Source of the DNA: Nostoc sp. NIES-4103
GTDB taxonomy: Bacteria; Cyanobacteriota; Cyanobacteriia; Cyanobacteriales; Nostocaceae
DNA length: 64,000 nt
Assembly (NCBI RefSeq): GCF_002368335.1
Contig: NZ_AP018288.1
Location: 6,639,221 to 6,703,220 of the forward strand
Reading direction: 5' to 3'
The notes beneath the pieces are model-generated. The model saw only the letters and a program-made list of their open reading frames with translations, did not search any database and had not been told where the DNA came from. Each line of letters opens with the position of its first letter. Within the stretch, counting starts at the first letter, position 1. The position numbers and the translations under genes were made by a program. Shown piece after piece: positions 24,923 through 32,413 of this stretch.

Positions 24923-26347
24923 ATGTCAACAACTGAATTACATCAGAACAAAAGCGAATTATTCGCAGATTTTGAACCTCCAGCTACAACCGACGGGAGT
25001 TACATGGGTATTGCACATCAAAAACGAGCGATCGCTAGTTATCTAAGTGATAAATTTGATGATGAGTTGCAAAATGCTAAAGCGCGTCTCAAGTCCGCTA
25101 AAGTCAAGGTAGGCTTATGTTGTGATAAAGGAAGCATCCAGCTACAGGCGACTTTACCAATCAAGCCAGGTGATAGCGATACTAAAGGTACGGGAACTAA
25201 ACAGTACAAAATATCTTTGAATATTCCCGCTAATCTGGATGGACTCAAAACTGCGGAAGAGGAAGCTTATGAACTTGGTAAATTAATAGCTCGTAAACAG
25301 TTTACATGGACAGATAAATATTTAGGTAAACAAGCTTCAATACCCAAACAAGTTTTAACTATTAAAACAGCTTTAGAAACTTTTGAACAAGAGTATTTTA
25401 AAACTAGAAAAAGAACAATAAAAAGTGAACATACCTATCATCAGTATGAATCACGCATTAAGCAGCATATCAATTTAGATTGTCCTATTACATCAGATGC
25501 TTTAAAAGCACAAATTTCCAAATGTTCTAGTGAATCACAAAGATGGCAATTATTTAAAATCCTTAATGTCTTGGCTGGCTGTTTTAATATTGACATTGAT
25601 TTATCAATATTTAAAAAACAACCATTACCGAAAGCCAGAAACATTCCTAGCGATGCAGACATTATTAAATACTTTTATGAATATGAAAAATACGCTTATG
25701 CAACACCTAGTAGACGTAGAAGTGGTTTTGAAAATAATTGGCTCTTTTGGAGATGGATGTATGGCATGATTGCAACTTATGGGTTAAGACCGAGAGAAAT
25801 TATTTTAGAACCAGATATAGATTGGTGGTTAAATCCAGACAATAAGGATCATACTTGGAAAGTTAGCGAAAAATGTAAGACAGGAGCTAGAGAAACTTTA
25901 CCTTTATATCCTGAATGGGTTGATTTATTTGATTTAAAAAATCAACTATGTATAGAAATGTTGGCAGAAAAAATCTCAAAATTTACATCATTTAAAGATT
26001 GTAGCTATGTAGTACAACATAATGCCTCATGGTTTGATGACAAAGTGCAAATACCATTCAATCCCTACGACTTACGACACGCTTGGGCTATTCGGGCGCA
26101 TTTAATGGGAATACCAATTAAAGCAGCAGCTGATAACTTAGGGCATTCTGTAGAAATGCATACCAAGGTTTATCAAAAATATTTTGGGCTAGATAATCGC
26201 AAAAAGGCTATTAATGAAGCACTGAGTAAAAAGTCTGATTTAGAAACGCTAAGGGAAGAAAACCAAAGATTGAAATTAGAGATAAAATTGCTACAATTAG
26301 AGAATGAAACATTAAGAAAATCACTTTGTAGCAATCATAAAATATAG
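24923..26347 (+). CDS. Tyrosine site-specific recombinase of the ctaD element (Xis-like)
   Basis: This 474-residue recombinase starts 111 bp inside the element's left end. The C-terminal catalytic half shows the box I arginine in MIATYGLRPREI (about residue 287), box II PYDLRHAWAIRAH (about residue 378), LGHS and the likely nucleophile in HTKVYQKYF (about residue 415). In box II the usual H-x-x-R histidine is a tyrosine (Y-D-L-R), as I recall for cyanobacterial XisA/XisC-type excisases. A 30-residue leucine-heptad coiled coil ends the protein. It is expected to excise the element by recombining the ATATGGTG repeats. It is AT-rich compared with ctaD. Confidence 0.88.
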   Translation: MSTTELHQNKSELFADFEPPATTDGSYMGIAHQKRAIASYLSDKFDDELQNAKARLKSAKVKVGLCCDKGSIQLQATLPIKPGDSDTKGTGTKQYKISLNIPANLDGLKTAEEEAYELGKLIARKQFTWTDKYLGKQASIPKQVLTIKTALETFEQEYFKTRKRTIKSEHTYHQYESRIKQHINLDCPITSDALKAQISKCSSESQRWQLFKILNVLAGCFNIDIDLSIFKKQPLPKARNIPSDADIIKYFYEYEKYAYATPSRRRSGFENNWLFWRWMYGMIATYGLRPREIILEPDIDWWLNPDNKDHTWKVSEKCKTGARETLPLYPEWVDLFDLKNQLCIEMLAEKISKFTSFKDCSYVVQHNASWFDDKVQIPFNPYDLRHAWAIRAHLMGIPIKAAADNLGHSVEMHTKVYQKYFGLDNRKKAINEALSKKSDLETLREENQRLKLEIKLLQLENETLRKSLCSNHKI

Positions 26348-26434
26348 TAGTTAAATTTTTAAAATTTATTTGTTTAACCTATCATGCATTTAACTTGCAA
26401 TAACAGTATTACCTTTGTTTTCCCGTGTTTGGAT

Positions 26435-26647
26435 TTAATCAATAATATCCATTCTTCCTTCAACTAGATTGTACTCATCCTCCCGAAGCCAGAGATATGC
26501 TTCTTCATAATTATCAAAATTTGATTCTGAAGCTTTGCCTTTTTGAGGATCGTAAAGTTGTATTTGTCCATTCTCATAACCTCGAAGTATTAATACATAG
26601 TTAGCATATACATCTATCCAAACTTCAATCCACTTTATTAACAACAT
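26435..26647 (-). CDS. Small cargo protein of the ctaD element
   Basis: This 70-residue protein lies within the element, converging on the recombinase. It has an aromatic- and acid-rich sequence with YVLILRGYENGQIQLYDPQ and a C-terminal WLREDEYNLVEGRM segment. It looks like a small folded alpha/beta domain and has no membrane span. I do not recognise it as XisH or XisI, which accompany the fdxN-type excisase. It could be a recombination directionality factor for the element or an unrelated passenger. AAGAG just before the ATG may serve as a ribosome-binding site. Confidence 0.55.
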   Translation of the reverse strand: MLLIKWIEVWIDVYANYVLILRGYENGQIQLYDPQKGKASESNFDNYEEAYLWLREDEYNLVEGRMDIID

Positions 26648-27052
26648 CTCTTAAACTTTCATTTCTCTCTCTGTGTACTCTGCGTCTCTGTGGTTCGTTA
26701 TTGTGTAACTATTGCGTAAGTCTAGATATATCTTCCCTTTGTTCTTTATGCAGTGTGTTTACTTTGAAATAATTATGGCACGGATTAAACCTCTAACATA
26801 AATCTTTTTTGTCTCACGCAGAGACGCAGAGGCGCAGAGAATAAAGTGATTTAAACTAAACTTTATTGTTTTTCACCAAGGCATGGATTTTTATTTTATA
26901 AGCAAAAACTAAGCATTACAAAGTGTTGCTAGTATTACAAAACTGTTTCACGAGATTCTGGCGATGCTCATATATCCGTGGAAATTTAAAACTTTAAATA
27001 GAGAAAAATAATCCAAATTTAAGTAATGTAGTAAAGTTGCACCTGAAACAGC
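26648..27052. repeat. Non-coding right part of the ctaD element with dispersed CTCTGCG repeats
   Basis: It contains TACTCTGCGTCTCTGTGGTTCG (about 26677-26698) and, inverted, CGCAGAGACGCAGAGGCGCAG (about 26817-26837). The two are complementary and define a ~170-bp palindromic unit. The remainder is AT-rich with no ORF. Confidence 0.6.
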
Positions 27053-27086
27053 TTAATTATCAACTTTTGAAACTACTAACAAATTT

Positions 27087-27094
27087 ATATGGTG
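27087..27094. repeat. Recombination core repeat, right copy (ATATGGTG)
   Basis: This is the second 8-bp direct repeat bounding the ctaD element, identical to 24805-24812. The bases on either side differ from those at the left copy, so the identical core is exactly 8 bp. Confidence 0.9.
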
Positions 27095-28030
27095 TACCCA
27101 AACAATAGCGCTAACTACGGCAATTAAGAGGGATGAAATCGCAACTACTTTGTAGCCGAATAGAGGCTTACGTGAATAAACTGGGAAGATTTCTGAAAAG
27201 ATGCCGAAGACGGGCAAAATAATCACGTAAACGGCAGGGTGGGAGTAGAACCAGAAGTAATGCTGGAACATTACAGGATTTCCTCCGTTAGCTGGGTTAA
27301 AAAAGCCAGTCCCAACGGTGAGATCCAGTAGTAGCATCACTGCACCAGCAGTCAATGCAGGTAGTCCGAATAGTTGGATAATCTGGGCGCTAAATACTGC
27401 CCAGACAAATAGGGGCATCCGGAAGAAAGTCATACCTGGCGCCCGCATCTTCACAATTGTGGTGACAAAGTTAACTGCCCCCATAATCGAAGACACCCCA
27501 GATATTGCCACCGCCAACAGCCAGATTACTTGTCCATTGATTAAGTTACCTGTAGGATTCTGGAGACTCACAGGTGGATAAGACCACCAACCGGCTTGGG
27601 CTGGGCCACCAGGAACAAAGAAGCTACCCATTAAAAGAATCCCAACTACAGGCACCATCCAAAAGGCGACGGCGTTGAGGCGAGGAAATGCCATATCTCG
27701 CGCCCCAATCATCAGGGGTACTAGATAGTTAGCAAAACCAACCAGCGAGGGAAATGTCCACAAAAACAGCATCACAGTGCCGTGCATGGTGAACATGCCG
27801 TTATAAACGGTGCGATCTACTAAATCTGCTTCGGGTGTAATCAGTTCTCCCCGCAGCACCATCGCAAAGATACCGCCGACTAGAAAGAAGAGGAATGAAG
27901 TAACAAGGTACTGGATACCTATGACCTTGTGGTCAGTGCTAAAGCTGAAGTATCGCTTCCAGTCACCTGGGGATTCGTGGTGAGGCTTTTCAGTCGGGAG
28001 ACTGAGGCCTTCAATAGGGATATTTGTCAT
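27087..28030 (-). CDS. ctaD: Cytochrome oxidase subunit I, N-terminal part (interrupted gene)
   Basis: This is the 5' portion of ctaD. It carries the low-spin haem histidine in FTMHGTVMLFLW, the CuB histidine and cross-linked tyrosine in SHPAVYVIILPVFG, and the CuB pair VHH (H313-H314) at its very end. Beyond the ATATGGTG repeat the unexcised frame continues only as INLLVVSKVDN and stops at 27053. The likely start is the ATG at 28030, with AAAGGA upstream; a TTG at 28048 overlaps the ctaC stop. Joined to the C-terminal part it gives 563 residues, a normal subunit I length. Confidence 0.95.
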
Positions 28031-28044
28031 TGGTGAGTTTCCTT

Positions 28045-28971
28045 TCAACCTGGGTAATTAACCAAAGGAGATGGTGCAGGTGCAACTGTCGCCCAACCAG
28101 TTTTGACTGATTGGCTGGATGCTTGGGCATACTCAGAAGCTGCTTGGTTGTTGGCTGGTGATGGTTTATGGGTTGCAGCTTGGGCTAGCCATTGGTGGTA
28201 TTGTTCGGGAGATTCCACTACTACATTGGCTTGCATGGTTGCAAAGTATGTGCCGCTGTATTGAGAGTCGGTGAGGCGATATTCACCAGTGCGGATAGGA
28301 GTGAATTCAAAGTCAATGGTGTGGTTGGGGATGATGTCTTGTTTGAGACGGAATGCAGGAATATAAAAGCCGTGCAAAACGTCTTCTGATTGCAAGGCTA
28401 AACGCACCCGGCGATCGCTAGGCAAATGCAATTCAGTACTGGTAACATTTCTCTCTGGATAGTGGAATACCCAAGCCCATTGTTTAGCTAATACGTCTAT
28501 CTTTTCTACAGGTTCAGCTAAGGCATCCACAGGTGCGTCTTTTGTTGCTGCATAAGCCGATTCCATTCCCATCGGATTATGTAGGTGAACTAGCTGCGCT
28601 GGGCCTTGAATTGCCATTTGTTCATAAACTTGAGAACTGTAACCTGCAATCCAAAGCACTAGCAGAACAGGGATGGCTGTCCAAACAACTTCTAAGGTGA
28701 TATTACCTTCAATTGCTGGGCCGTCGCTGAAGTCATCTTTTTTCGCCCGATGGAAAATAATCGAATACACCAGAGTGCTAGTTACTCCTAAAAATATGAA
28801 TGCACCCAGTGTCACCAAGAAGCTAATCAAATCGTCAATCAGGTGCGATTCGGCTGCTGCTTGTGGGGGAAGCCAAGAATAAGCTTGCTTACCTATCCAG
28901 AGACTCGTGAGAGTCACTGCGATCGCACCCGTCAGCAGGGTCAATATATTTAATATCTTGCGGATGTTCAT
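28045..28971 (-). CDS. ctaC: Alternative terminal oxidase subunit II without CuA site
   Basis: The 308-residue protein has two N-terminal membrane spans and a C-terminal cupredoxin domain (KQWAWVFHYPE..., then VLHGFYIPAFRLKQD). The place where CuA-type subunits have C-x-E-x-C-G-x-x-H-x-x-M reads DSQYSGTYFATM, so both cysteines, the histidine and the glutamate are lost; one His and the Met remain. It therefore cannot bind CuA and should not take electrons from cytochrome c in the usual way. This fits the ARTO/cox3 group proposed to use quinol. The ATG at 28971 is chosen because the upstream frame (to 29103) translates GGGAATT repeats. Confidence 0.92.
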   Translation of the reverse strand: MNIRKILNILTLLTGAIAVTLTSLWIGKQAYSWLPPQAAAESHLIDDLISFLVTLGAFIFLGVTSTLVYSIIFHRAKKDDFSDGPAIEGNITLEVVWTAIPVLLVLWIAGYSSQVYEQMAIQGPAQLVHLHNPMGMESAYAATKDAPVDALAEPVEKIDVLAKQWAWVFHYPERNVTSTELHLPSDRRVRLALQSEDVLHGFYIPAFRLKQDIIPNHTIDFEFTPIRTGEYRLTDSQYSGTYFATMQANVVVESPEQYHQWLAQAATHKPSPANNQAASEYAQASSQSVKTGWATVAPAPSPLVNYPG

Positions 28972-28977
28972 AGTTAA

Positions 28978-29100
28978 CGGGAATTGGGAATTGGGAATTG
29001 GGAATTGGGAATGCGGAATTGGGAATGGGGAATTGGGCATGGGGCATTGGGCATTAGACAAAGGACAAATGACTAATGACAAATGACCAATGACAACTGA
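28978..29100. repeat. Short tandem repeats upstream of ctaC
   Basis: GGGAATT units (about 28978-29047) are followed by GACAAATGACTAATGACAAATGACC units. They fill the whole gap between the second DUF2231 gene and ctaC and create a spurious 44-residue extension of ctaC. Confidence 0.85.
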
Positions 29101-29106
29101 CAAATC

Positions 29107-29709
29107 CTACTTAAGAACTGTGTTCAGGTCTTTGCCTAATCGCAACAAATTATCTGCTGTGTTATGCACGCCAAATTCGGCAGCCATTTGCGCTCCTAGG
29201 GTGCCGTGGAGGTACATAATGAACATGACTACTAAACCTGTGAGTAGATAACTCCAATGCACTTGTCTATCTGCATCTTCACTCCACACAAAGCGCTGCC
29301 ATCCTCTCCAGATTGTCATAATCAGAATCAGCGCTAATAAAAATACGCCACCAACGCCATGCCAAAGCATGGTTTCCATTGCTTGCAATCCCCAGGCGCT
29401 TTTGACATCGGTTGGTGGAGTTGCCAGCAGCATTTCATAAAAGCCTGCTGCGACGGTGAAAAAAGTGATGATGCTGGAAGCTAGCATGTTGTACCAACCA
29501 ACATCAAAAAAGTTGGCACGTTCAACAGAAATCGCTAAAAATTTGAAGACCCATTTTTGGAAGGGAAACAGCACACCAACGATATCAAAGGTAATGCCAA
29601 TGATGAACAAACCTAGAGTCAGATGTACCAAGTTGGGATGAATGGGAATGGTATAAGGTAGCCCATTTGCACCCAAATCGCTCAATTGATTAATCAGTTC
29701 AGAGTTCAT
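29107..29709 (-). CDS. DUF2231 four-span membrane protein, oxidase-operon copy 2
   Basis: This roughly 200-residue membrane protein begins MNSELINQLSDLGANG. It has the family motif IPIHPNLVHLTLGLFIIG near residue 20, four hydrophobic spans, and histidines within or beside them (TMLWHGVGG). The ATG at 29709 has GGAAGGA upstream and overlaps the stop of the preceding DUF2231 gene as ATGA. DUF2231 proteins are uncharacterised, probably haem- or redox-associated membrane proteins given their paired histidines. The position directly before ctaC suggests an oxidase accessory or quinol-oxidising role, which is inference. Confidence 0.82.
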   Translation of the reverse strand: MNSELINQLSDLGANGLPYTIPIHPNLVHLTLGLFIIGITFDIVGVLFPFQKWVFKFLAISVERANFFDVGWYNMLASSIITFFTVAAGFYEMLLATPPTDVKSAWGLQAMETMLWHGVGGVFLLALILIMTIWRGWQRFVWSEDADRQVHWSYLLTGLVVMFIMYLHGTLGAQMAAEFGVHNTADNLLRLGKDLNTVLK

Positions 29710-30206
29710 GGCAAAATTCCTTCCTTTACCGCTTCCACAACAGGAACTGTGTGCAGTCCATATACCCAAACAAGTTCATCTCCGAGATATACCTGCAAGC
29801 CAACTATCGCAGTTAACAGCAGTCCTGCCCCAAGATAATAAATTGGTAATTTTTGTGGGTTGCGAGAACGAATTACATAGCGCCATGCTGTAATGGTCGC
29901 AATCAGCCCTGAAAGTGACCAGCCAATCAAGGTGTGTACATTTAGTACTGATTTAGCTAGGTCGTAAGGTTGTGCCAAGCCTGCTTCAAATTGACCAAAA
30001 ATGATGGCAACGAAGATGGCGATCGTGGCAACAAACATATTCCACCAACTCACCTCGAAAAGATGAGTTTTACCAGTAAAGTAACCAACTACATCACAGA
30101 AGAATGCAAACAATACCATCGCAATGACGAAGTGTACTACGATGGGATGGATCGTATCTGGGTAGGGTAAATTGTGATCGTTCAAAGATGTAAGATACTC
30201 AAGCAT
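29706..30206 (-). CDS. DUF2231 four-span membrane protein, oxidase-operon copy 1
   Basis: This 166-residue membrane protein is the first gene of the oxidase operon. It shares the DUF2231 pattern with the next gene: DTIHPIVVHFVIAMVLFAFF near the N-terminus, four hydrophobic spans and conserved histidines (VHTLIGWSLSG, YGLHTVPVVEA). The ATG at 30206 follows AGGAGAAT and is preferred over a more upstream in-frame start. The stop overlaps the next start by 4 bp. Two paralogues in tandem suggest a heterodimer. The operon promoter should lie in the gap to the right (30207-30700). Confidence 0.82.
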   Translation of the reverse strand: MLEYLTSLNDHNLPYPDTIHPIVVHFVIAMVLFAFFCDVVGYFTGKTHLFEVSWWNMFVATIAIFVAIIFGQFEAGLAQPYDLAKSVLNVHTLIGWSLSGLIATITAWRYVIRSRNPQKLPIYYLGAGLLLTAIVGLQVYLGDELVWVYGLHTVPVVEAVKEGILP

Positions 30207-30747
30207 TGTATTCTCCTGGACATATCTACCGCTCCTCGTTAAACTTCTATGATTGACATGCAATCACAACACTACAAGCATTCACAGATAGCCGGAATTT
30301 ATGATCAGATCTGCGTAGCGAAATCCGGCGGCTCTTGTGTAAGCTTTCTTGTAGCCAAATGATGGGGGGCTATTCTTTATAGTTAATGATTGCGTTTAAT
30401 TTATTTGTTCATGCTGATACTCTGCAACAGTGATTTTTAATTTTTATAAATAAAATCAATGTTGGAAATTTGATTTAGTGTGTCCTATCTAATAGCTTAA
30501 GTTTTTTTTTAGTAATTGTCAAAGTATTAGAAGATAAGCCCAAAAAGCTTTATAGTATAGCTGATTTTTTCATTTTTCATAAATTGCACATCGAAGAATA
30601 TTTAAATGTACAACAAAAAACATTTATCAAAAATACATTTGTAATAGTAAATACAAAAGTATTTACAGCATGTTTTCTAATTATAAATCTAGTAATAATT
30701 GAAAGTAAATTAGTAATTATATTGGAAGTAGTAAGGCTTTGTAACAA
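30207..30747. other. Upstream region of the oxidase operon
   Basis: This roughly 540-bp AT-rich gap lies between the leftward oxidase operon and the HNH gene's terminator. It must contain the operon promoter. I saw no convincing NtcA box or sigma-factor motif by eye. A 68-codon rightward frame (30584-30790) is very AT-rich and ends inside the terminator hairpin, so it is not called. Confidence 0.4.
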
Positions 30748-30778
30748 GACCCGCGACTTCTTGTATAAGTCGCGGGTC
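30748..30778 (-). terminator. Terminator hairpin of the HNH gene
   Basis: GACCCGCGACTT and AAGTCGCGGGTC form a perfect 12-bp stem around a 7-nt loop, 20 bp after the HNH stop. The downstream T-content is modest (TTGTTACAAAG), but the stem is the strongest in the region. Confidence 0.7.
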
Positions 30779-30798
30779 TATGACAATTAAATATGACT

Positions 30799-31353
30799 TT
30801 ATAGGCTACCTGCAAACTCATCATTGTCATTCAGGCGTTGACTGTTCCAGAATTGTTCTGCAAATGCAACTGCTGGGTGAATTGGGGCTTTTGGCTTGGT
30901 TTTCAATTCCATAGAGGTTTCGTGAAGTAAGCGATCGCCTTTGGTTGAGTTACACTTCTCACATGCGGTTACAACGTTGTCCCAACTGTGTTGTCCACCT
31001 TTTGAGCGGGGAATGACATGATCAAGGGTTAAATTCTTGCTACTACCGCAGTATTGGCAGGTATGGTTATCTCGCTTTAGCACTTCACGGCGATTCACAG
31101 CAGGTACTTTCCAATGCCGTTCAGGATTGCCAACGGTCAAACGGATATGTTCAGGAACTTGCAATACAATATTTGGTGAACGCACTTCCCAAAGCTTGGT
31201 GCTGCCAAACTCCAACGATTCTGCCTGACCTGTGATTAAGAGTGCGATCGCTCGTCTAATATTGATACGTGCCAATGGTAGATAGTTCTTAGAAAAGACT
31301 ACCACTGAGTTTTGTAATACATGTGGTTGTTGACTTCGCTGTCGAGCTTGCAT
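30799..31353 (-). CDS. HNH endonuclease family protein
   Basis: This 184-residue protein ends in an HNH nuclease domain. Zinc-binding pairs CQYCG and CEKC flank the core LTLDHVIPRSKGG (about residues 108-120) and NVVTACEKCNSTKGD. The N-terminal part (VVFSKNYLPLARINIRRAIALLITGQAE) is characteristic of a conserved bacterial HNH group that is encoded singly in cyanobacterial and actinobacterial chromosomes and whose target is unknown. It is not an intron or phage protein from its context. The gene is preceded on the same strand by an intrinsic terminator only about 30 bp upstream, which suggests an attenuated leader. Confidence 0.88.
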   Translation of the reverse strand: MQARQRSQQPHVLQNSVVVFSKNYLPLARINIRRAIALLITGQAESLEFGSTKLWEVRSPNIVLQVPEHIRLTVGNPERHWKVPAVNRREVLKRDNHTCQYCGSSKNLTLDHVIPRSKGGQHSWDNVVTACEKCNSTKGDRLLHETSMELKTKPKAPIHPAVAFAEQFWNSQRLNDNDEFAGSL

Positions 31354-31387
31354 ATGTTGATTTACTCCTCAAAAAACAACCCCCGCC

Positions 31388-31411
31388 TCTGGTTATCAAA
31401 AGCGGGGGTGT
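31388..31411 (-). terminator. Intrinsic terminator upstream of the HNH gene
   Basis: On the minus strand, CCCCCGC and GCGGGGG form a stem with a loop of about ten bases and are followed by TTGTTTTTTG, an intrinsic-terminator layout. It sits between the candidate leader or small RNA and the HNH start. It could end a small RNA or act as an attenuator. Confidence 0.7.
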
Positions 31412-31695
31412 AGAAGTACTTACTTTTTTGCCCTATATAGATGCCAGAAAGCATCTGCACCCCCTGCTTTGAATCAGTTGATCTGGATTGATCAATTTGG
31501 AAATCGCTGCCTCTACGCCAACCCTTGCAGATTTACCGCCTAATAATTGATATTTTCTCTCAAACCCAAACAGTACAACCATTCCGCCTGAAGCCTTGCT
31601 GGCTCGGCAATGCATCGTGTGACTAAGGTTTGAAGAAAATCTGCTCATAATCGACAAGTTGTAATCTTTGCAATAAAGGCTAATATTCATAATAC
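31412..31695 (-). ncRNA. Candidate small RNA or leader upstream of the HNH gene
   Basis: A minus-strand transcript must precede the intrinsic terminator at 31388-31411. Just before it the sequence can form AGATGC...GCATCT and other local hairpins. An 85-codon frame (31433-31690) spans the same DNA with unusual Cys/Ser/Lys-rich composition and no recognisable domain. I cannot tell an sRNA or attenuator leader from a small gene. No known RNA family is claimed. Confidence 0.35.
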
Positions 31696-31793
31696 ACTTG
31701 TAGTATACATTTGTCTAGCAATTGGGAATTGAGAATCAAGCAACGTGAAAATTAAGATCATCATGATCCAGTTGGTACAAACGACATCCTAAT

Positions 31794-31940
31794 AAAACTT
31801 ACGCAAAAAACCTCTTAAACCCTCATTCCTCCATGTCCTGTGCGTCGCGCCAGTTGCAACAAGAGCGGCTCGCCGCACAACGCACTGGCTTCTGTGCGGT
31901 ACTCTGCGTTTCATTTTTCCATTACCTGTGAGTAAGTCCT
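31794..31940. repeat. MITE-like element with ACTTACGCA ends
   Basis: Imperfect terminal inverted repeats (AAAACTTACGCA and TGAGTAAGTCCT) bound about 147 bp. Inside is a CTCTTAAACCCTC...CTCTGCG backbone like other dispersed repeats here, plus a GC-rich insert (about 31847-31898). No ORF was seen. Confidence 0.5.
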
Positions 31941-32413
31941 GCGTTACCCAAATCTTTCTGAATATTGATGAGAATGGTTTTCATACAGATTATTTGATGA
32001 ATTGGATAAAAAACAAAGCTTAAATGCAGTAATTATGAGCCAGTAAACAGTTGTTATTTACAACAATTGCAGTCAGCGTAATGTCAAACCATCAACAGCA
32101 GTAGGTTTCTATAGCTGGCATCTTATATTTGTTTATACCACCTAATTAAAATCATTTAATGAGATTGAAATTTCAGGTGTAATGAGTTTCAAAAATACAT
32201 TATTTATGTGCGTTATATAGTTAATCGTATATTGAAATCATCAAAAAAATAAAAGATGATCTAAATGGGATCAGGAAATTACAAGCTTGGTTCTAATTTT
32301 TATCGTTTTACTGACGATATATAAAATCCTTTGATTTTTTTACAAAACTAATTGAGTCTAAGCCTGAATATTAATGGGCTGAGGCTCTAACTGAAATTGC
32401 CGATTTTTTATTA
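31941..32413. other. Upstream region of the first biosynthetic operon
   Basis: This AT-rich, repeat-free stretch of about 470 bp probably carries the operon's promoter. I could not fix a promoter motif by eye. GAGGCTCTAACTG occurs shortly before the start codon, but no strong ribosome-binding site was seen. Confidence 0.4.

Larger units (their letters stand above)
24805..27086. mobile_element. Recombinase-encoding interruption element within ctaD (2,282 bp)
   Basis: The element separates the two halves of ctaD and is bounded by 8-bp direct repeats (24805-24812 and 27087-27094). Removing one repeat plus the intervening DNA restores ...VWVHHMYVSGTPGW..., the expected subunit I sequence, and keeps the frame. 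It encodes a tyrosine recombinase on the strand opposite to ctaD and a small protein near its other side. This architecture matches the nifD, fdxN and hupL elements of heterocyst-formers, which are excised during heterocyst development. Whether excision happens here, and when, is inferred. Confidence 0.92.

Noticed and set aside
24057..28030. Treating split ctaD as an ordinary pseudogene
   Set aside because: The insert carries its own recombinase, has exact direct repeats at the break, and its removal restores a full-length frame with every metal ligand, which random decay would not do.
30584..30790. 68-codon + frame in the oxidase operon upstream region
   Set aside because: Extremely AT-rich and ends within the HNH terminator hairpin.
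31433..31690. 85-codon minus frame upstream of the HNH gene
   Set aside because: No recognisable domain; the DNA is at least as likely to be a structured leader or small RNA, so it is listed only as a candidate RNA.
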